This document shows positions 32,395 to 44,229 of a DNA stretch of 64,000 nucleotides, one piece after another; position 1 is the first letter of the stretch; every line of letters starts with the position of its first letter. The position numbers and the translations under genes are program-made. The stretch is from Morinoia aosen (Eukaryota; Arthropoda; Malacostraca; Amphipoda; Talitridae): the NCBI GenBank assembly GCA_030386875.1, contig CM059559.1, forward strand, positions 3,531,177 to 3,595,176, written 5' to 3'. A model generated the notes under the pieces. That model worked only from the letters and a program-made list of their open reading frames with translations. It was not told the DNA's origin and ran no database searches.

Positions 32395-32622
32395 TTAACA
32401 CGTTGATCGCGATGGGTTAAACTGAAGTGCAACATTCAACTCAAATTCAAAGTCCATTGTAGTAAGCAATTTTTAAAATAGCTAAATTTAATTGGATTGT
32501 GCTTTTATTTAGTTTCGATCAAGTATTTATGAAAATTGAATTTATTAGTACTGATCGGTCAGCAGCATTGTGAAAACCCCCTGCGTGGCAAATGGTGGCT
32601 CACGTTACGGGAAAAGTGCTAA
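32395..32622. mobile_element. piggyBac-type MITE, copy 4
   Basis: Begins TTAACACGTTGATCGCGATG at 32395, with an interior matching copies 1 and 5, and ends TTACGGGAAAAGTGCTAA near 32622. SINE-like copy F starts directly at its right end. Confidence 0.7.
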
Positions 32623-32951
32623 TCCTCCCCAACCGTAACAAAGGCGCTCCAAAGAGAGGAAAAGTAAGGCACCATTCATTATGGACTTGAGGGATTGCGC
32701 AATCTATGCGCAAGATACGTAGAAAAAGAAAGTTGAGAAAGTTTGGAAGAAGATAGAAGGTGAAGAAGGAAGCAGTAGTTGCTGAAGAACAAGACAGCAA
32801 TGAATTGGAAAAAATCCGTGATAAAATTTTAAAAACCTGAATCTGTTTCAACAAAAAAAAAAGACCAACCTAACCTTCAGCTTGGGGCCTCAAATATTCC
32901 CCCTGGGAGAGCTAATTTCATACAGGTACAACAGTTGCATCCTCCTGAGGG
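32621..32951 (+). mobile_element. SINE-like element, copy F (5'-truncated)
   Basis: Starts within CCTCCCCAACCGTAACAAAGG, contains CACCATTCATTATGGAC, and ends ATCCTCCTGAGGG. The extreme 5' end is missing and it abuts the right end of the TTAA MITE. No clear target duplication. Confidence 0.65.
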
Positions 32952-33165
32952 ACCGCCAATTTGGAAGGACCCTTCAGTGATACAGTGTCAAATGCATTTT
33001 ACGCTCAACAAGGCTACGCTGTTCCAATATTGGGCCACAAGAAGCGCAACCGTGTCCTCAAAATGCCACAACACTCTTATTTTATAACGCACATACGTGA
33101 CCAGCTCCTATACTGCGACAGCACTACGCTCCTTTACTACGTCACTTCCCTACTAAATGTCTGCG

Positions 33166-34262
33166 CAGTACTACTGCAGTTGAGTGCAGTGCTACAGCAG
33201 TTGAGTGCAGTGCTACAGCAGTTGTGTGCAGTGCTGCTGCAGTTGAGTGCAGTGCTACAGCAGTTGAGTGCAGTGCTACAGCAGTTGTGCGCAGTGCTAC
33301 AGCAGTTGTGTGTAGTGCTACAGCAGTTGTGTGTAGTGCTACAGCAGTTGTGTGCAGTGCTACAGCAGTTGTGTGCAGTGCTACAGCAGTTGTGTGCAGT
33401 GCTACTGCAGTTGAGTGCAGTGCTACAGCAGTTGTGTGCAGTGCTACAGCAGTTGTGTGCAGTGCTACAGCAGTTGTGTGCAGTGCTACAGCAGTTGTGT
33501 GCAGTGCTACTGCAGTTGTGCGCAGTGCTACTGCAGTTGTGCGCAGTGCTACAGCAGTTGTGTGCAGTGCTACAGCAGTTGTGTGCAGTGCTACAGCAGT
33601 TGTGTGCAGTGCTACTGCAGTTGTGTGCAGTGCTACTGCAGTTGTGCGCAGTGCTACAGCAGTTGTGTGCAGTGCTACAGCAGTTGTGTGCAGTGCTACA
33701 GCAGTTGTGTGCAGTGCTACTGCAGTTGTGTGCAGTGCTACTGCAGTTGTGCGCAGTGCTACAGCAGTTGTGTGCAGTGCTACTGCAGTTGTGTGCAGTG
33801 CTACTGCAGTTGTGCGCAGTGCTACAGCAGTTGTGTGCAGTGCTACTGCAGTTGTGTGCAGTGCTACAGCAGTTGTGTGCAGTGCTACAGCAGTTGTGTG
33901 CAGTGCTACTGCAGTTGTGTGCAGTGCTACTGCAGTTGTGCGCAGTGCTACAGCAGTTCTGCGCAGTGCTACAGCAGTTGTGTGCAGTGCTACTGCAGTT
34001 GTGTGCAGTGCTACTGCAGTTGTGTGCAGTGCTACAGCAGTTGTGTGCAGTGCTACTGCAGTTGTGCGCAGTGCTACAGCAGTTCTGCGCAGTGCTACTG
34101 CAGTTGTGTGCAGTGCTACAGCAGTTGTGTGCAGTGCTACAGCAGTTGTGTGCAGTGCTACAGCAGTTGTGTGCAGTGCTACAGCAGTTGTGTGCAGTGC
34201 TACTGCAGTTGTGCGCAGTGCTACAGCAGTTGTGCGCAGTGCTTCTACAGCATGCAGTTCAG
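33166..34262. repeat. 21-bp minisatellite with 105-bp higher-order unit
   Basis: About 51 units of AGTGCTACAGCAGTTGTGTGC (21 bp) with two variable positions (ACAGCAG/ACTGCAG and GTGTGC/GTGCGC). The order of variants repeats every five units in the middle of the array (about 33550-33760), giving a 105-bp higher-order repeat. All three plus frames are stop-free, so the 516-codon open frame here is not a gene. Confidence 0.95.
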
Positions 34263-34407
34263 CGCAGTAATATCAATAATAATAAATCATCCATGCTGAT
34301 ATGTCATGTCCGCTTTTGCAGCAGCTTTCTACGTGGCTGCAAGTATCACTGCGGTAACATCCGTCAGTTAACTCCACGTTCTGATCTTGAAAGTAATGCA
34401 GTGGGCG

Positions 34408-34413
<6 letters not shown>

Positions 34414-34442
<29 letters not shown>
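34414..34442. repeat. (TA)n microsatellite
   Basis: About 14 TA dinucleotides. Confidence 0.95.
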
Positions 34443-34444
<2 letters not shown>

Positions 34445-34509
34445 GACAGTGCCCCCCCACATTGACCTATTGTGTCTTCCGGCAGTACCGACTGCTGTAG
34501 AGCGCACCT

Positions 34510-35170
34510 AGTTTCAGAGTCTAAAATATCTAGCGGCTGCTATCGATTTTCCCTGCAATCGTATCTACGACAACAAGTATTGCTCCAAATCGACCTTAAA
34601 ACACATCGCTGTGCCTAACTGCTGACAACCATATATAGGAGACAGTGCCCCAATTTTCAACTCGGGAGCTTTTCAAACTTCACGCTGGATAATCTGTGAT
34701 TTTAGTGGCCCAAAAATAGCCTCTGCATTGGGCCGCTTAAATCATAGATGCTCGGACGAGAAAGTTAGACTGGAAATGAATGCCTGCCTTTCCAGTATAA
34801 CGGCGTTTGAACTGTCACGTTCTATACGCAATGACTCACAATGCTTGTGCATTGGCAGTACGTGTTGACAGCGCTCGTCATCGTGAAAGTATGAAACATT
34901 AAATAGGACAAAAACTATTATTCAATTTTCCCCACTTCGAATGATATTCATTTCAATTTGAGTTTTGTGCTTTCACGGAGTTTTTTATCGCATTTTTCTA
35001 TCTTTTGAGGAATCGACTCCTTTAAACACTCGATAAAGTTAATTTCGATGTTGTATAAGAAAAGAACTTGAAACATTCAGCATACCAAGCTGAAAAATTG
35101 TTAGATATAAGCCCTAATCATTTAAAACTAATTTCTTGAGCGCTGGAGACTTGTTAACGAATAAGATGTC
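34510..35170. other. Unassigned spacer between two arrays
   Basis: AT-rich unique sequence; no coding, repeat or RNA feature seen. Confidence 0.4.
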
Positions 35171-35175
35171 TTGTT

Positions 35176-36836
35176 GCTGGTGTGGCCAGGCTGGTGTGGC
35201 CAGGCCGGTGTGGCCAGGCTGGTGTGGCCAGGCCGGTGTGGCCAGGCCGGTGTGGCGAGGCCGGTGTGGCCAGGCTGGTGTGGCCAGGCCGGTGTGGCCA
35301 GGCTGGTGTGGCCAGGCCGGTGTGGCCAGGCTGGTGTGGCCAGGCCGGTGTGGCCAGGCTGGTGTGGCCAGGCCGGTGTGGCCAGGCTGGTGTGGCCAGG
35401 CCGGTGTGGCCAGGCTGGTGTGGCCAGGCCGGTGTGGCCAGGCTGGTGTGGCCAGGCTGGTGTGGCCAGGCTGGTGTGGCCAGGCTGGTGTGGCCAGGCT
35501 GGTGTGGCCAGGCTGGTGTGGCCAGGCTGGTGTGGCCAGGCTGGTGTGGCCAGGCTGGTGTGGCTAGGCTGGTGTGGCCAGGCTGGTGTGGCCAGGCCAT
35601 TGTGGCCAGGCCAGTGTGGCCAGGCCAGTGTGGCCAGGCAAGTGTGGCCAGGCAAGTGTGGCCAGGCCAGTGTGGCCAGGCCAGTGTGGCCAGGCCAGTG
35701 TGGCCAGGCTGGTGTGGCCAGGCTGGTGTGGCCAGGCTGGTGTGGCCAGGCTGGTGTGGCCAGGCTGGTGTGGCCAGGCTGGTGTGGTCAGGCTGGTGTG
35801 GCCAGGCTGGTGTGGTCAGGCCAGTGTGGCCAGGCTGGTGTGGTCAGGCCAGTGTGGCCAGGCTGGTGTGGTCAGGCCAGTGTGGCCAGGCTGGTGTGGT
35901 CAGGCTGGTGTGGGCAGGCTGGTGTGGTCAGGCCGGTGTGGCCAGGCTGGTGTGGTCAGGCCGGTGTGGCCAGGCTGGTGTGGTCAGGCCGGTGTGGCCA
36001 GGCTGGTGTGGCCAGGCCGGTGTGGCCAGGCTGGTGTGGTCAGGCCAGTGTGGCCAGGCTGGTGTGGTCAGGCCAGTGTGGCCAGGCTGGTGTGGCCAGG
36101 CTGGTGTGGCCAGGCTGGTGTGGCCAGGCTGGTGTGGCCAGGCTGGTGTGGCCAGGCTGGTGTGGCCAGGCTAGTGTGGCCAGGCTAGTGTGGCCAGGCT
36201 GGTGTGGCCAGGCTGGTGTGGCCAGGCTGGTGTGGCCAGGCTGGTGTGGCCAGGCTGGTGTGGCCAGGCTGGTGTGGCCAGGCTGGTGTGGCCAGGCTGG
36301 TGTGGCCAGGCCGGTGTAGCTAGGCTGGTGTAGCTAGGCTGGTGTGGCCAGGCCGGTGTGGCCAGGCTGGTGTGGCCAGGCCGGTGGGGCCAGGCCGGTG
36401 TGGCCAGGCTGGTGTGGCCAGGCTGGTGTGGCCAGGCCGGTGTGGCCAGGCCGGTGTGGCCAGGCCGGTGTGGCCAGGCTGGTGTGGCCAGGCTGGTGTG
36501 GCCAGGCTGGTGTAGCTAGGCTGGTGTGGCCAGGCCGGTGTGGCCAGGCTGGTGTGGCCAGGCCGGTGGGGCCAGGCCGGTGTGGCCAGGCTGGTGTGGC
36601 CAGGCTGGTGTGGCCAGGCCGGTGTGGCCAGGCCGGTGTGGCCAGGCCGGTGTGGCCAGGCTGGTGTGGCCAGGCTGGTGTGGCCAGGCTGGTGTGGCCA
36701 GGCCGGTGTGACCAGGCCGGTGTGGCCAGGCTGGTGTGGCCAGGCTGGTGTGGCCAGGCCGGTGTGGCCAGGCCGGTGTGGCCAGGCCGGTGTGGCCAGG
36801 CTGGTGTGGCCAGGCTGGTGTGGCCAGGCCGGTAGC
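35176..36836. repeat. 14-bp minisatellite with 182-bp higher-order unit
   Basis: About 118 units of GGCTGGTGTGGCCA (14 bp) with the variants GGCCGG, GGCCAGTG, GGTCAGG and GTAGCTAGG. Left of 35450 the CTGG and CCGG forms largely alternate. From 36331 a block of 13 units (182 bp) marked by TAGCTAGG and GGTGGGGCC is repeated at 36513. Open frames on both strands are stop-free repeat translation. Confidence 0.95.
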
Positions 36837-36910
36837 CACACAGCTGTCCGTCACCAGTAACACTATACGGCCCGCCGCTCAGTAGGGCTCTCCTCAGCTT
36901 ACAGCGGCCC

Positions 36911-37099
36911 CGGCCACCCACACGTACCTCCGAGCTCGCCTACGTAACGAGACCTAAGAGCTGACACATTAGCTCTTATTTTCACACCGATACGATCGCC
37001 ACGCTCGCAAAAAATGTGGCACCGATCTTGCGAGAATGAAGAGAGGCCCTCCGAGGGCCACGCAACTTGAGCTGACGGAGGCACGTCAAGTCTCGTCAC
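36911..37099 (-). CDS. Candidate upstream RNF220 exon (tentative)
   Basis: On the minus strand an open frame starting at an ATG at 37099 runs to a strong donor CTCGGAG|GTACGT at about 36911. It leaves in phase 1, the phase required by the RNF220 exon starting at 29540, and would join as ELG-G-RRTS. It contains VGVKIRANVSALRSRYVGEL-type sequence that I do not recognise as RNF220 N-terminus. It could instead be an unrelated or non-coding exon. Only the phase, the donor and the higher GC content support it. Confidence 0.25.
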
Positions 37100-37224
37100 C
37101 AGATGCTCTTCAGGACGGCCGCAGCTCCGCTAAAAAATCGCACGCAATCTCATGTAGCCTTGCGATGCCTTAAGTGCGTGTCTTGTGCTTGTGGAATGTG
37201 CTCGACGCCACTAGTTTTAGCAAA

Positions 37225-37345
37225 ACTTTAGGGGTACTGATGAGCGCTGTTTATGTAGGTACTAGAAAAACACTTTACGTGGATGTTAAGAAAACGCTGT
37301 TTACGAGGGTATTAGAGCGCCTTACGAGGGTGGAGTGCTTTTGGT
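37225..37345. repeat. Degenerate ~28-bp tandem repeat
   Basis: The phrases GTAGGTACTAGAAAAACAC, GTGGATGTTAAGAAAACGC and GAGGGTATTAGAGCGCC form three or four diverged units. Confidence 0.45.
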
Positions 37346-37627
37346 TCGTGAATAATAAAAATTTGAACCGATGTAGCGTTCGAATGTAGCAGTGATCCTG
37401 AAATAACTTGCATGGAAAGCATGAAGTATTGGGCTGCAGGCCTGCACTTCATCATGGATAAAAACGCGCGCTACTCTCAAAAACTAGCGCAATGATCACA
37501 AAATGTTCATCAATGAGTTATCATGGGCGTTTTCAGTACACTATTGTACAATCAGAAGGCCATTTCATACAGATATTTGTGAATTGCATACAGACTTCAA
37601 AATCTTGAAATCCGTAGGTCGGAAATT

Positions 37628-38001
37628 GATTGATTATAAATCAGTTATATATAGCTTCCCTTTACCACAAGAAAGATGTTAAAAGAGAACAAGGATGAAA
37701 GCACCATTTGGTATGGAGTTAAGGGAACGTGAAATCTATGCACAAAGGGTGTTCCCGCAAAGGATGAGCGCATGGAAACCGTAAGATAAGAAAGAAGGTT
37801 ACGAAACAAGATAAAAATAGAAAAAGAAAGTTACAGGTGTTGAAAAACAGGAGAGCAGTGAACCGAAAACGAGATTCCATAACAAAATTTTGCAAATTAT
37901 TTCAACAAAAAGGCCTACTTAACTTTCAGCATAGAACCTCACATTTTCCTCCTGGCCGGCGCTAATTCCCATAGATACAATAGTTGTATCCCCCTGAGGG
38001 G
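37628..38001 (+). mobile_element. SINE-like element, copy G, with 12-bp target duplication
   Basis: Flanked by AGGTCGGAAATT (37616-37627) and AGGTCGGAAGTT (38002-38013). It starts GATTGATTATAAATCAG, contains ACCATTTGGTATGGAGTT, and ends CCCCCTGAGGGG. It carries an extra GTGTTCCCGCAAAGGAT insert shared with copy H, defining a subfamily. Confidence 0.75.
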
Positions 38002-38009
38002 AGGTCGGA

Positions 38010-39236
38010 AGTTAATTATCAAGTGCGAAGATGTGCAAATTTGGCACAGTCTCGTGCATTACGATACGGATGAAAGGATTTGGCTTAGTTAGACGCATGC
38101 ATGCATATACACCTAAATTTCAAAATAATAGGAAACTAAACCAAGAGATACTCGTGGTGGAACTCGCAGATACGACACTCGACGGAGCTCTCTCTCTCTC
38201 TCTCTTTCTTATAAAAGGATAAAGGATATGTCACATCAGGTTATCTTCAAGCCCGTAGTAAGAAAAAAGTTCGTGAAAGATTTTTGCGATGAGTAAAATT
38301 AACAGGTTGCTAAATGTATTTTCATGGGAGTGGCGATACCGTGAGATTATGAGCATTATCCCTCAAAGATAAGTTGAGGTAAGGCAGTCTTACAGAGAGC
38401 AAACCTATCATCGAGGTGAGAAGAATGGCCCCTCACGCAGCATCTCATCTCCATTTTTCAACAATTAATATCGTTGTATAGCGGTACGGCTGACTGCGTA
38501 AGTCTAGTTAGAAAAATTTTTGTTGTCAGATGTTCTGCTACGAAGCCGTTAATTGTTTGAAAATTAAGCCCTGGTACAAGACTCGAACACAACATGCAAC
38601 TAAAATTCCCCTGTTGAAATTAAGGACGAGTCCCTTTTCCACAAAATCCATCACAAAAAGGGTCTCATCAAGAAAGTAAATATGTTTAGTTACCCTTGCA
38701 GAGTCTTCTCTTGTTATATAAATCAGGCTTATGCAGAATTCTTGACCACAATTCACATTTCGCAGGCTGGGTTCACTGCGTGGTTGTTGCTAGTGGAAAT
38801 AAAATACTTTTTCCGATTGTGTCATTAAAAAAATCGCAAGTTTGTAAAATTCACGGGGCTTGTGCTGCTTGATCTGCTTTGCCTATACGACACCATACGG
38901 ATCTTTTCGTTATAAAATACTGATAATCCTTTTCGTAATCCGATTTTAAAATTTATTTACAAAAGCACAAGAAAGGTTTATGAAACTGCGTGGAGGAGTT
39001 CTAAAGGCATAACTCGGGAAAGTAATAGACATACCTTTCCTACTTGGATGATTTCTCCGTACCGCGGTAGTGGTGGAACATTCCCAGCGATACACTCGAG
39101 GAAATACCGTACATAGCTACACCTGTTCCTCTTCGGCTGCTCTATAACGACGCCATATCACTGTAATTAAGACATCAGCGCGTAGCTCGACAGGACATGT
39201 GGCTGGACAAGATGAAAAGTAACGTTAATATTTTAT
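38010..39236. other. Unassigned sequence
   Basis: Contains a CT dinucleotide run at 38189-38208. No gene or element was recognised. Confidence 0.4.
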
Positions 39237-40349
39237 TTTAGTAGTTCTCGTATTTTTAGTATGGTAGTTTTCGTATTTTTAGTATGGTAGTTTTCGTATT
39301 TTTATTACGGTAGTTCTCGTATTTTCATTACGGTAGTTCTCGTATTTTTATTATGGTAGTTCTCGTATTTTCATTATGGTAGTTCTCGTATTTTCATTAC
39401 GGTAGTTCTCGTATTTTCATTACGGTAGTTCTCGTATTTTCATTACGGTAGTTCTCGTATTTTCATTACGGTAGTTCTTGTATTTTTATTACGGTAGTTC
39501 ACGTATTTTTATTGTGGTAGTTCTCGTATTACGGTAGTTCTCGTATTTTTAATACGGTAGTTCTCGTATTTTTAATACGGTATAGTTCTCGTATTTTCAT
39601 TACGGTAGTTCTCGTATTTTCATTACGGTAGTTCTCGTATTTTCATTACGGTAGTTCTCGTATTTCCATTACGGTAGTTCTCGTATTTTCATTATGGAAG
39701 TTCTCGTATTTTCATTATGGTAGTTCTCGTATTTTCATTACGGTAGTTCTCGTATTTTCATTACGGTAGTTCTCGTATTTTCATTACGGTAGTTCTCGTA
39801 TTTTCATTACGGTAGTTCTCGTATTTTCATTACGGTAGTTCTCGTATTTCCATTACGGTAGTTCTCGTATTTTCATTACGGTAGTTCTCGTATTTTCATT
39901 ATGGTAGTTCTCGTATTTTCATTACGGTAGTTCTTGTATTTTTATTATGGTAGTTCACGTATTTTCATTATGGTAGTTCTCGTATTTTCATTACGGTAGT
40001 TCTTGTATTTTTATTATGGTAGTTCACGTATTTTCATTATGGTAGTTCTCGTATTACGGTAGTTCCAGTATTTTTATTATGGTAGTTCTCGTATTTTTAA
40101 TACGGTAATTCTCGTATTTTCATTACGGTAGTTCTTGTATTTTTATTATGGTAGTTCTCGTATTTTCATGATAGTAGTCCTCGTATTTTCATTACGGTAG
40201 TTCTCGTATTACGGTAGTTCCAGTATTTTTATTATGGTAGTTCTCGTATTTTTAATACGGTAATTATCGTATTTTCATTACGGTAGTTCTTGTATTTTTA
40301 TTATGGTAGTTCTCGTATTTTCATGATAGTAGTCCTCGTATTTTCGAAG
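39237..40349. repeat. AT-rich 23-bp satellite
   Basis: About 48 units of GGTAGTTCTCGTATTTTCATTAC (23 bp). Variants include ATTATGG and deleted 14-15 bp units (CGTATTACGGTAGTT). A block of about 155 bp with GTTCCAG and ATGATAGTAGTCC variants is duplicated (40061 and 40216). It is contiguous, without spacers, so not a CRISPR-like array. Confidence 0.95.
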
Positions 40350-41080
40350 GAGACCATTCAAGTATAAATCTGTCTGGGATTACAGCAAAAAGAGCTAGGA
40401 TACGTAACATTCTGTTGGGACACATCAGCTCTTTTTAAAAACTCAGTTTCATTTTGAAGGTTAAATTATAGATATTGAACAATTGAAATCTTTTTGTACT
40501 CCGCGTACGTCTTTTTTCATAACTCAGAAATGATTATTATATCCAATTGAATCCTAAAATCAAAAATATATAAATTAATGTTCATCAAATTTAAGCGATA
40601 CGCTAATTATTTAGCGACCAAATTACCACGCACGATAAAAAAATAGAATCTGCGTAAAGAAAAATACTTATTCCCAGATATTTTCAATCTGTATAGCTGT
40701 TAACAGAGCATCTGACAGTCGCAGCTCTTACTCTTTTTGAGATTACATCCGGACACGGGGGCAATCGCTAGCTAGTGATCGATTGCGTTATCCAAACTAC
40801 ATCCCCATTATAAGAAGCTGCCAATTAAAGAAAACATTGTACGTTGACTTAACATAGTCTGCAAGTCCTTCACAACGTAAGCTTGAAGTTTAATCGGCGT
40901 TAGAACTAATAAAAAGCAAAATTTTAAGCGTTTTAGAGATGTCTTGCTTGAGATAAATTCTAGGAGCTAGGCCAGCATGACAACCTCATTTTTGTGTACC
41001 GTACTAAATTCGGTGGTTTCAGCTCGTGTTCATATGTGATCGGCAGCTAATTTGCGGTGTGGACTGCAGCAGCTGCATTG
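40350..41080. other. Unassigned spacer
   Basis: AT-rich; no feature supported. Confidence 0.4.
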
Positions 41081-41084
41081 GCGC

Positions 41085-41674
41085 CTTTACGCTGCAGTGG
41101 CGCCCTTATGCTGCAGTGGCGCCCTTATGCTGCAGTGGCGCCCTTATGCTGCAGTGGCGCCCTTATGATGCAGTGGCACCCTTACGCTCCAGTGGCGCCC
41201 TTACGCTGCAGTGGCGCCCTTACGCTGCAGTGGCGCCCTTATGCTGCAGTGGCGCCCTTACGCTGCAGTGGCGCCCTTGGGCTGCAGTGGCGCCCTTGGG
41301 CTGCAGTGGCGCCCTTAGGCTGCAGTGGCGCCCTTAGGCTGCAGTGGTGCCCTTACGCTGCAGTGGCGCCCTTACGCTGCAGTGGCGCCCTTACGCTGCA
41401 GCGGCGCCTTTATGTTGCAGTGGCGCCCTTATGCTGCAGTGGCGCCCTTACGCTGCAGTGGCGCCCTTATGCTGCAGTGGCGCCCTTATGCTGCAGTGGC
41501 GCCCTTATGCTGCAGTGGCGCCCTTACGCTGCGGTGGCGCCCTTACGCTGCAGTGGCGCCCTTACGCTGCAGTGGCGCCCTTATGTTGCAGTGGCGCCCT
41601 TACGCTGCAGTGGCGCTCTTATGCTGCAGTGGCGCCCTTACGCTGCAGTGGCGCCCTTAAGCTGCAGCGGCGCC
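41085..41674. repeat. 19-bp minisatellite
   Basis: About 31 units of GCTGCAGTGGCGCCCTTAY (19 bp), each with a CTGCAG and a GGCGCC hexamer. Stop-free in the plus frames, giving open frames of 103-244 codons that I reject as genes. Confidence 0.95.
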
Positions 41675-43170
41675 CTCAGACAACAGGACTGTACAAGGCC
41701 TGTGGCATCTCTGCCGTCGTGTTGCGGTTCAGCTCCTGTGTCGACCACAACTTCCACACACAACTGAGTGCTGGGAACCCAACACAGACACACATTAGGC
41801 CTGTACTGAGGGCTGAAAACACAACACGAAGACACACCAAACACACATTAATAAAATTAATTAGTTTAAGCTCCCCCAACACACCTACACACACTGCGGA
41901 GGTCAAGAGGCACATCATTAGGCGAGCCAGAGACGAGGCTCACCTGCCGCGCAACCGGAGCCTGCGCGCCAGACCGCACGACACTCTAGCCCTGCGATCT
42001 GCTGTCGCTCTGCCCGGCTTCTGCTCGCATCATCGCAGGGGCAACGCCTTCTTAATATTTCTCATGAATTTCCTTTAATAAACATACACGGATCCGGGTG
42101 CACCAACACAAACTGGTTTTTGGGCGCTGAAGACGCTTTATGGGAATTGGTGGAGGAAAATCCCAACTGCATGTAGAGTGCGCTTCTTGCACGTTCATCC
42201 GTCTTGATGATGAGCCTTTGGTGGTATTTTGAACTTACCTGGGTTACGTTTTTGAACAAACGTGAACTCATAGATCTTTGATGAGCAAGCGGTCTGTATA
42301 TCTGATCCTTAACAAAAATCAACACATATATTCGCTTATTGAACTCTTGTACAGCTTCCTCTAAAGTTGCCCGTACATCTGCATGGTTTGTCTGTATACC
42401 TAGCTGTTAGCATACCTGCACTTACGTTCAAAGTTATTCACACGCCTGTATGTTCTCTATATTGCTCTAATATTTCATTAAATATAATACTAATTCAACA
42501 ACTTCCCAGTTCAAACTCAGCTTTAACCAAGATTGACGTAATATGGCCCTTGAGCGCAGCTCAGAGCAGCAACGTTCGCGTAAGAGCAGGGTGCTGCAAC
42601 ATCTTTTATATACGGTATGAATCATCATCTAAATATACGGTATGTTTGTATATTAGGATTTAAGTGTACTTACGTCTTTTTATACGGTATACAAGATGCG
42701 CTAAACTGCAGTGCTTCATACAGGATATTCGTGCTGCAAGTATCTACGGTGGTCACGGGGACATTTTTGCGCAGCCGCTGCGCACCATGGCGTTGCATCC
42801 CAGCCACTTCAATGGCGCCGCACTCTGACCGTGACCTGCCCCGATCACGACGGAAATTTTCAGAAAGGCTATTTAATGTTAAGAGTCGCTGAGTATCTCC
42901 GAATGAAATACAGTAACAGGTTTATAAAAAATAATTTCTGAAAAAGTTTGACGGAAATAAAAAATATGCCACACCTGAATATATTCATATCCATTTAAAT
43001 ATTTGATAGCGAACAATTATTATCAGTTAATCTTTCCCGTGCCTTTTTTCCCTAACTAATTTTCACAAAATCACTTCCAACTAAGATATTTGGCTCTCTT
43101 ATCTTCGTCAATGTTTTCTAAATCTGGAAAATTCTTTGATAGCCTAGCGTTAACAATTTTCTTGAAAAAT
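41675..43170. other. Mixed unique sequence, no gene recognised
   Basis: Positions 41900-42060 are GC-rich, with a possible minus-strand donor GGCAG|GTGAGC near 41950. Positions 42600-42700 carry three TATACGGTAT motifs. Positions 42720-42880 are again GC-rich. I could not build a coding exon with a recognisable product from these. Confidence 0.3.
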
Positions 43171-43179
43171 TTCCACAAG

Positions 43180-43565
43180 TTGATTGATAGAACATAAATT
43201 AGTTCTAGCCTCCCTGTACCACAACAAGGATATTCATAGAGAGGAAGGATAAAGGCACCATTTAGTATGGAGTTAAGGGAATTCGGAATCTATGCAAAAA
43301 GCGTGTTCCCGCACAGGATCCCCTATGCTGCACGTAGAAACAGTAAGTTGAAAAGGAAGGTCATGAAACAATTAAGATAAAATTTGAAGGAGAAAATCAA
43401 AGGTGCTGAAAAATAGGACAGCAATGAACCGAAAAAAGTATCCGTTACAAAAAAATTAATTCCAACAAAAAGTAGATTTGCCTAAGCTTCAGTCCGGAGC
43501 CAGATATTTTCACCATGCATGAGAGCTAATTCGCATAAATACAATAGTCGCATACCCCTGAGGGG
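43180..43565 (+). mobile_element. SINE-like element, copy H
   Basis: Flanked by TTCCACAAG and TTCCAGAAG (8 of 9 equal). It contains ACCATTTAGTATGGAGTT and the GCGTGTTCCCGCACAGGAT insert shared with copy G, and ends ACCCCTGAGGGG. Confidence 0.72.
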
Positions 43566-43979
43566 TTCCAGAAGGCCATGCGGCTTACACTGGTCCTGCT
43601 TATATTAAAAGGATTATTATTTTTTGTCGCTAAGCCCATATAACAAGCCGTGAGAAATTACTACCTGTATTTTCAATTTCAGCGTCAGTCCCGTTTATTT
43701 TTAATTGTGCATTTAACTGTTTATTTTACCTTTGTATTTTTAAGTGTGTATTATTTAGCAAGAGTACAGGGTAACATCGCCAAGCTCATAGTTGACTCAT
43801 ACTGCGCACTTTTACTATATATGGAAGCAGCAGGCTCAACTCAACCTCCAGTAACTCAACCAAGATCAGATCTCAGCAGCAACCATATAGTAATAGCAAA
43901 ATCGCATGAAGCACCACCAGAAACACTATGCACACCTGTAGTAATATGAACCAATAACAAGAGCATCTGCTGCAACAAC

Positions 43980-44090
43980 CATAACACTAAAGCGCACAGC
44001 AGCTGTAACAACAGCAACAATAACAACAACACTAGCACACAGCAGCAAACAGTAGCAGCAGCAGCAGCAAGAAGATCTGCAGCAACAATT
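43980..44090. repeat. Cryptic CAR-trinucleotide repeat
   Basis: Imperfect AACAACAACA and GCAGCAGCAGCA runs with no longer period. Confidence 0.7.
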
Positions 44091-44229
44091 ACGAGACGCC
44101 CAACAAAAGGCACAGAGGCAGCAGCATCCCGCTCGGATGCATGCAGAGGACATAGCTGGCCGAGAAGCACCTAGGCGCATTAGAGCCTAAGCGCGACGGC
44201 CGCGTTAGTCGTAATTGTAAACAAAGTTC

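Noticed and set aside
32961..34511. Plus-strand open frame of 516 codons
   Set aside because: Translation of the 21-bp array with flanks; all three frames are open over the array.
35171..36319. 382-codon frame and others over the 14-bp array
   Set aside because: Stop-free repeat translation on both strands.
39237..40349. CRISPR-like array
   Set aside because: The 23-bp units are contiguous without unique spacers, and the context is eukaryotic.
41344..42078. 244-codon plus-strand frame
   Set aside because: Begins in the 19-bp array; the non-repeat tail has no recognisable motif or confirmed splice sites.
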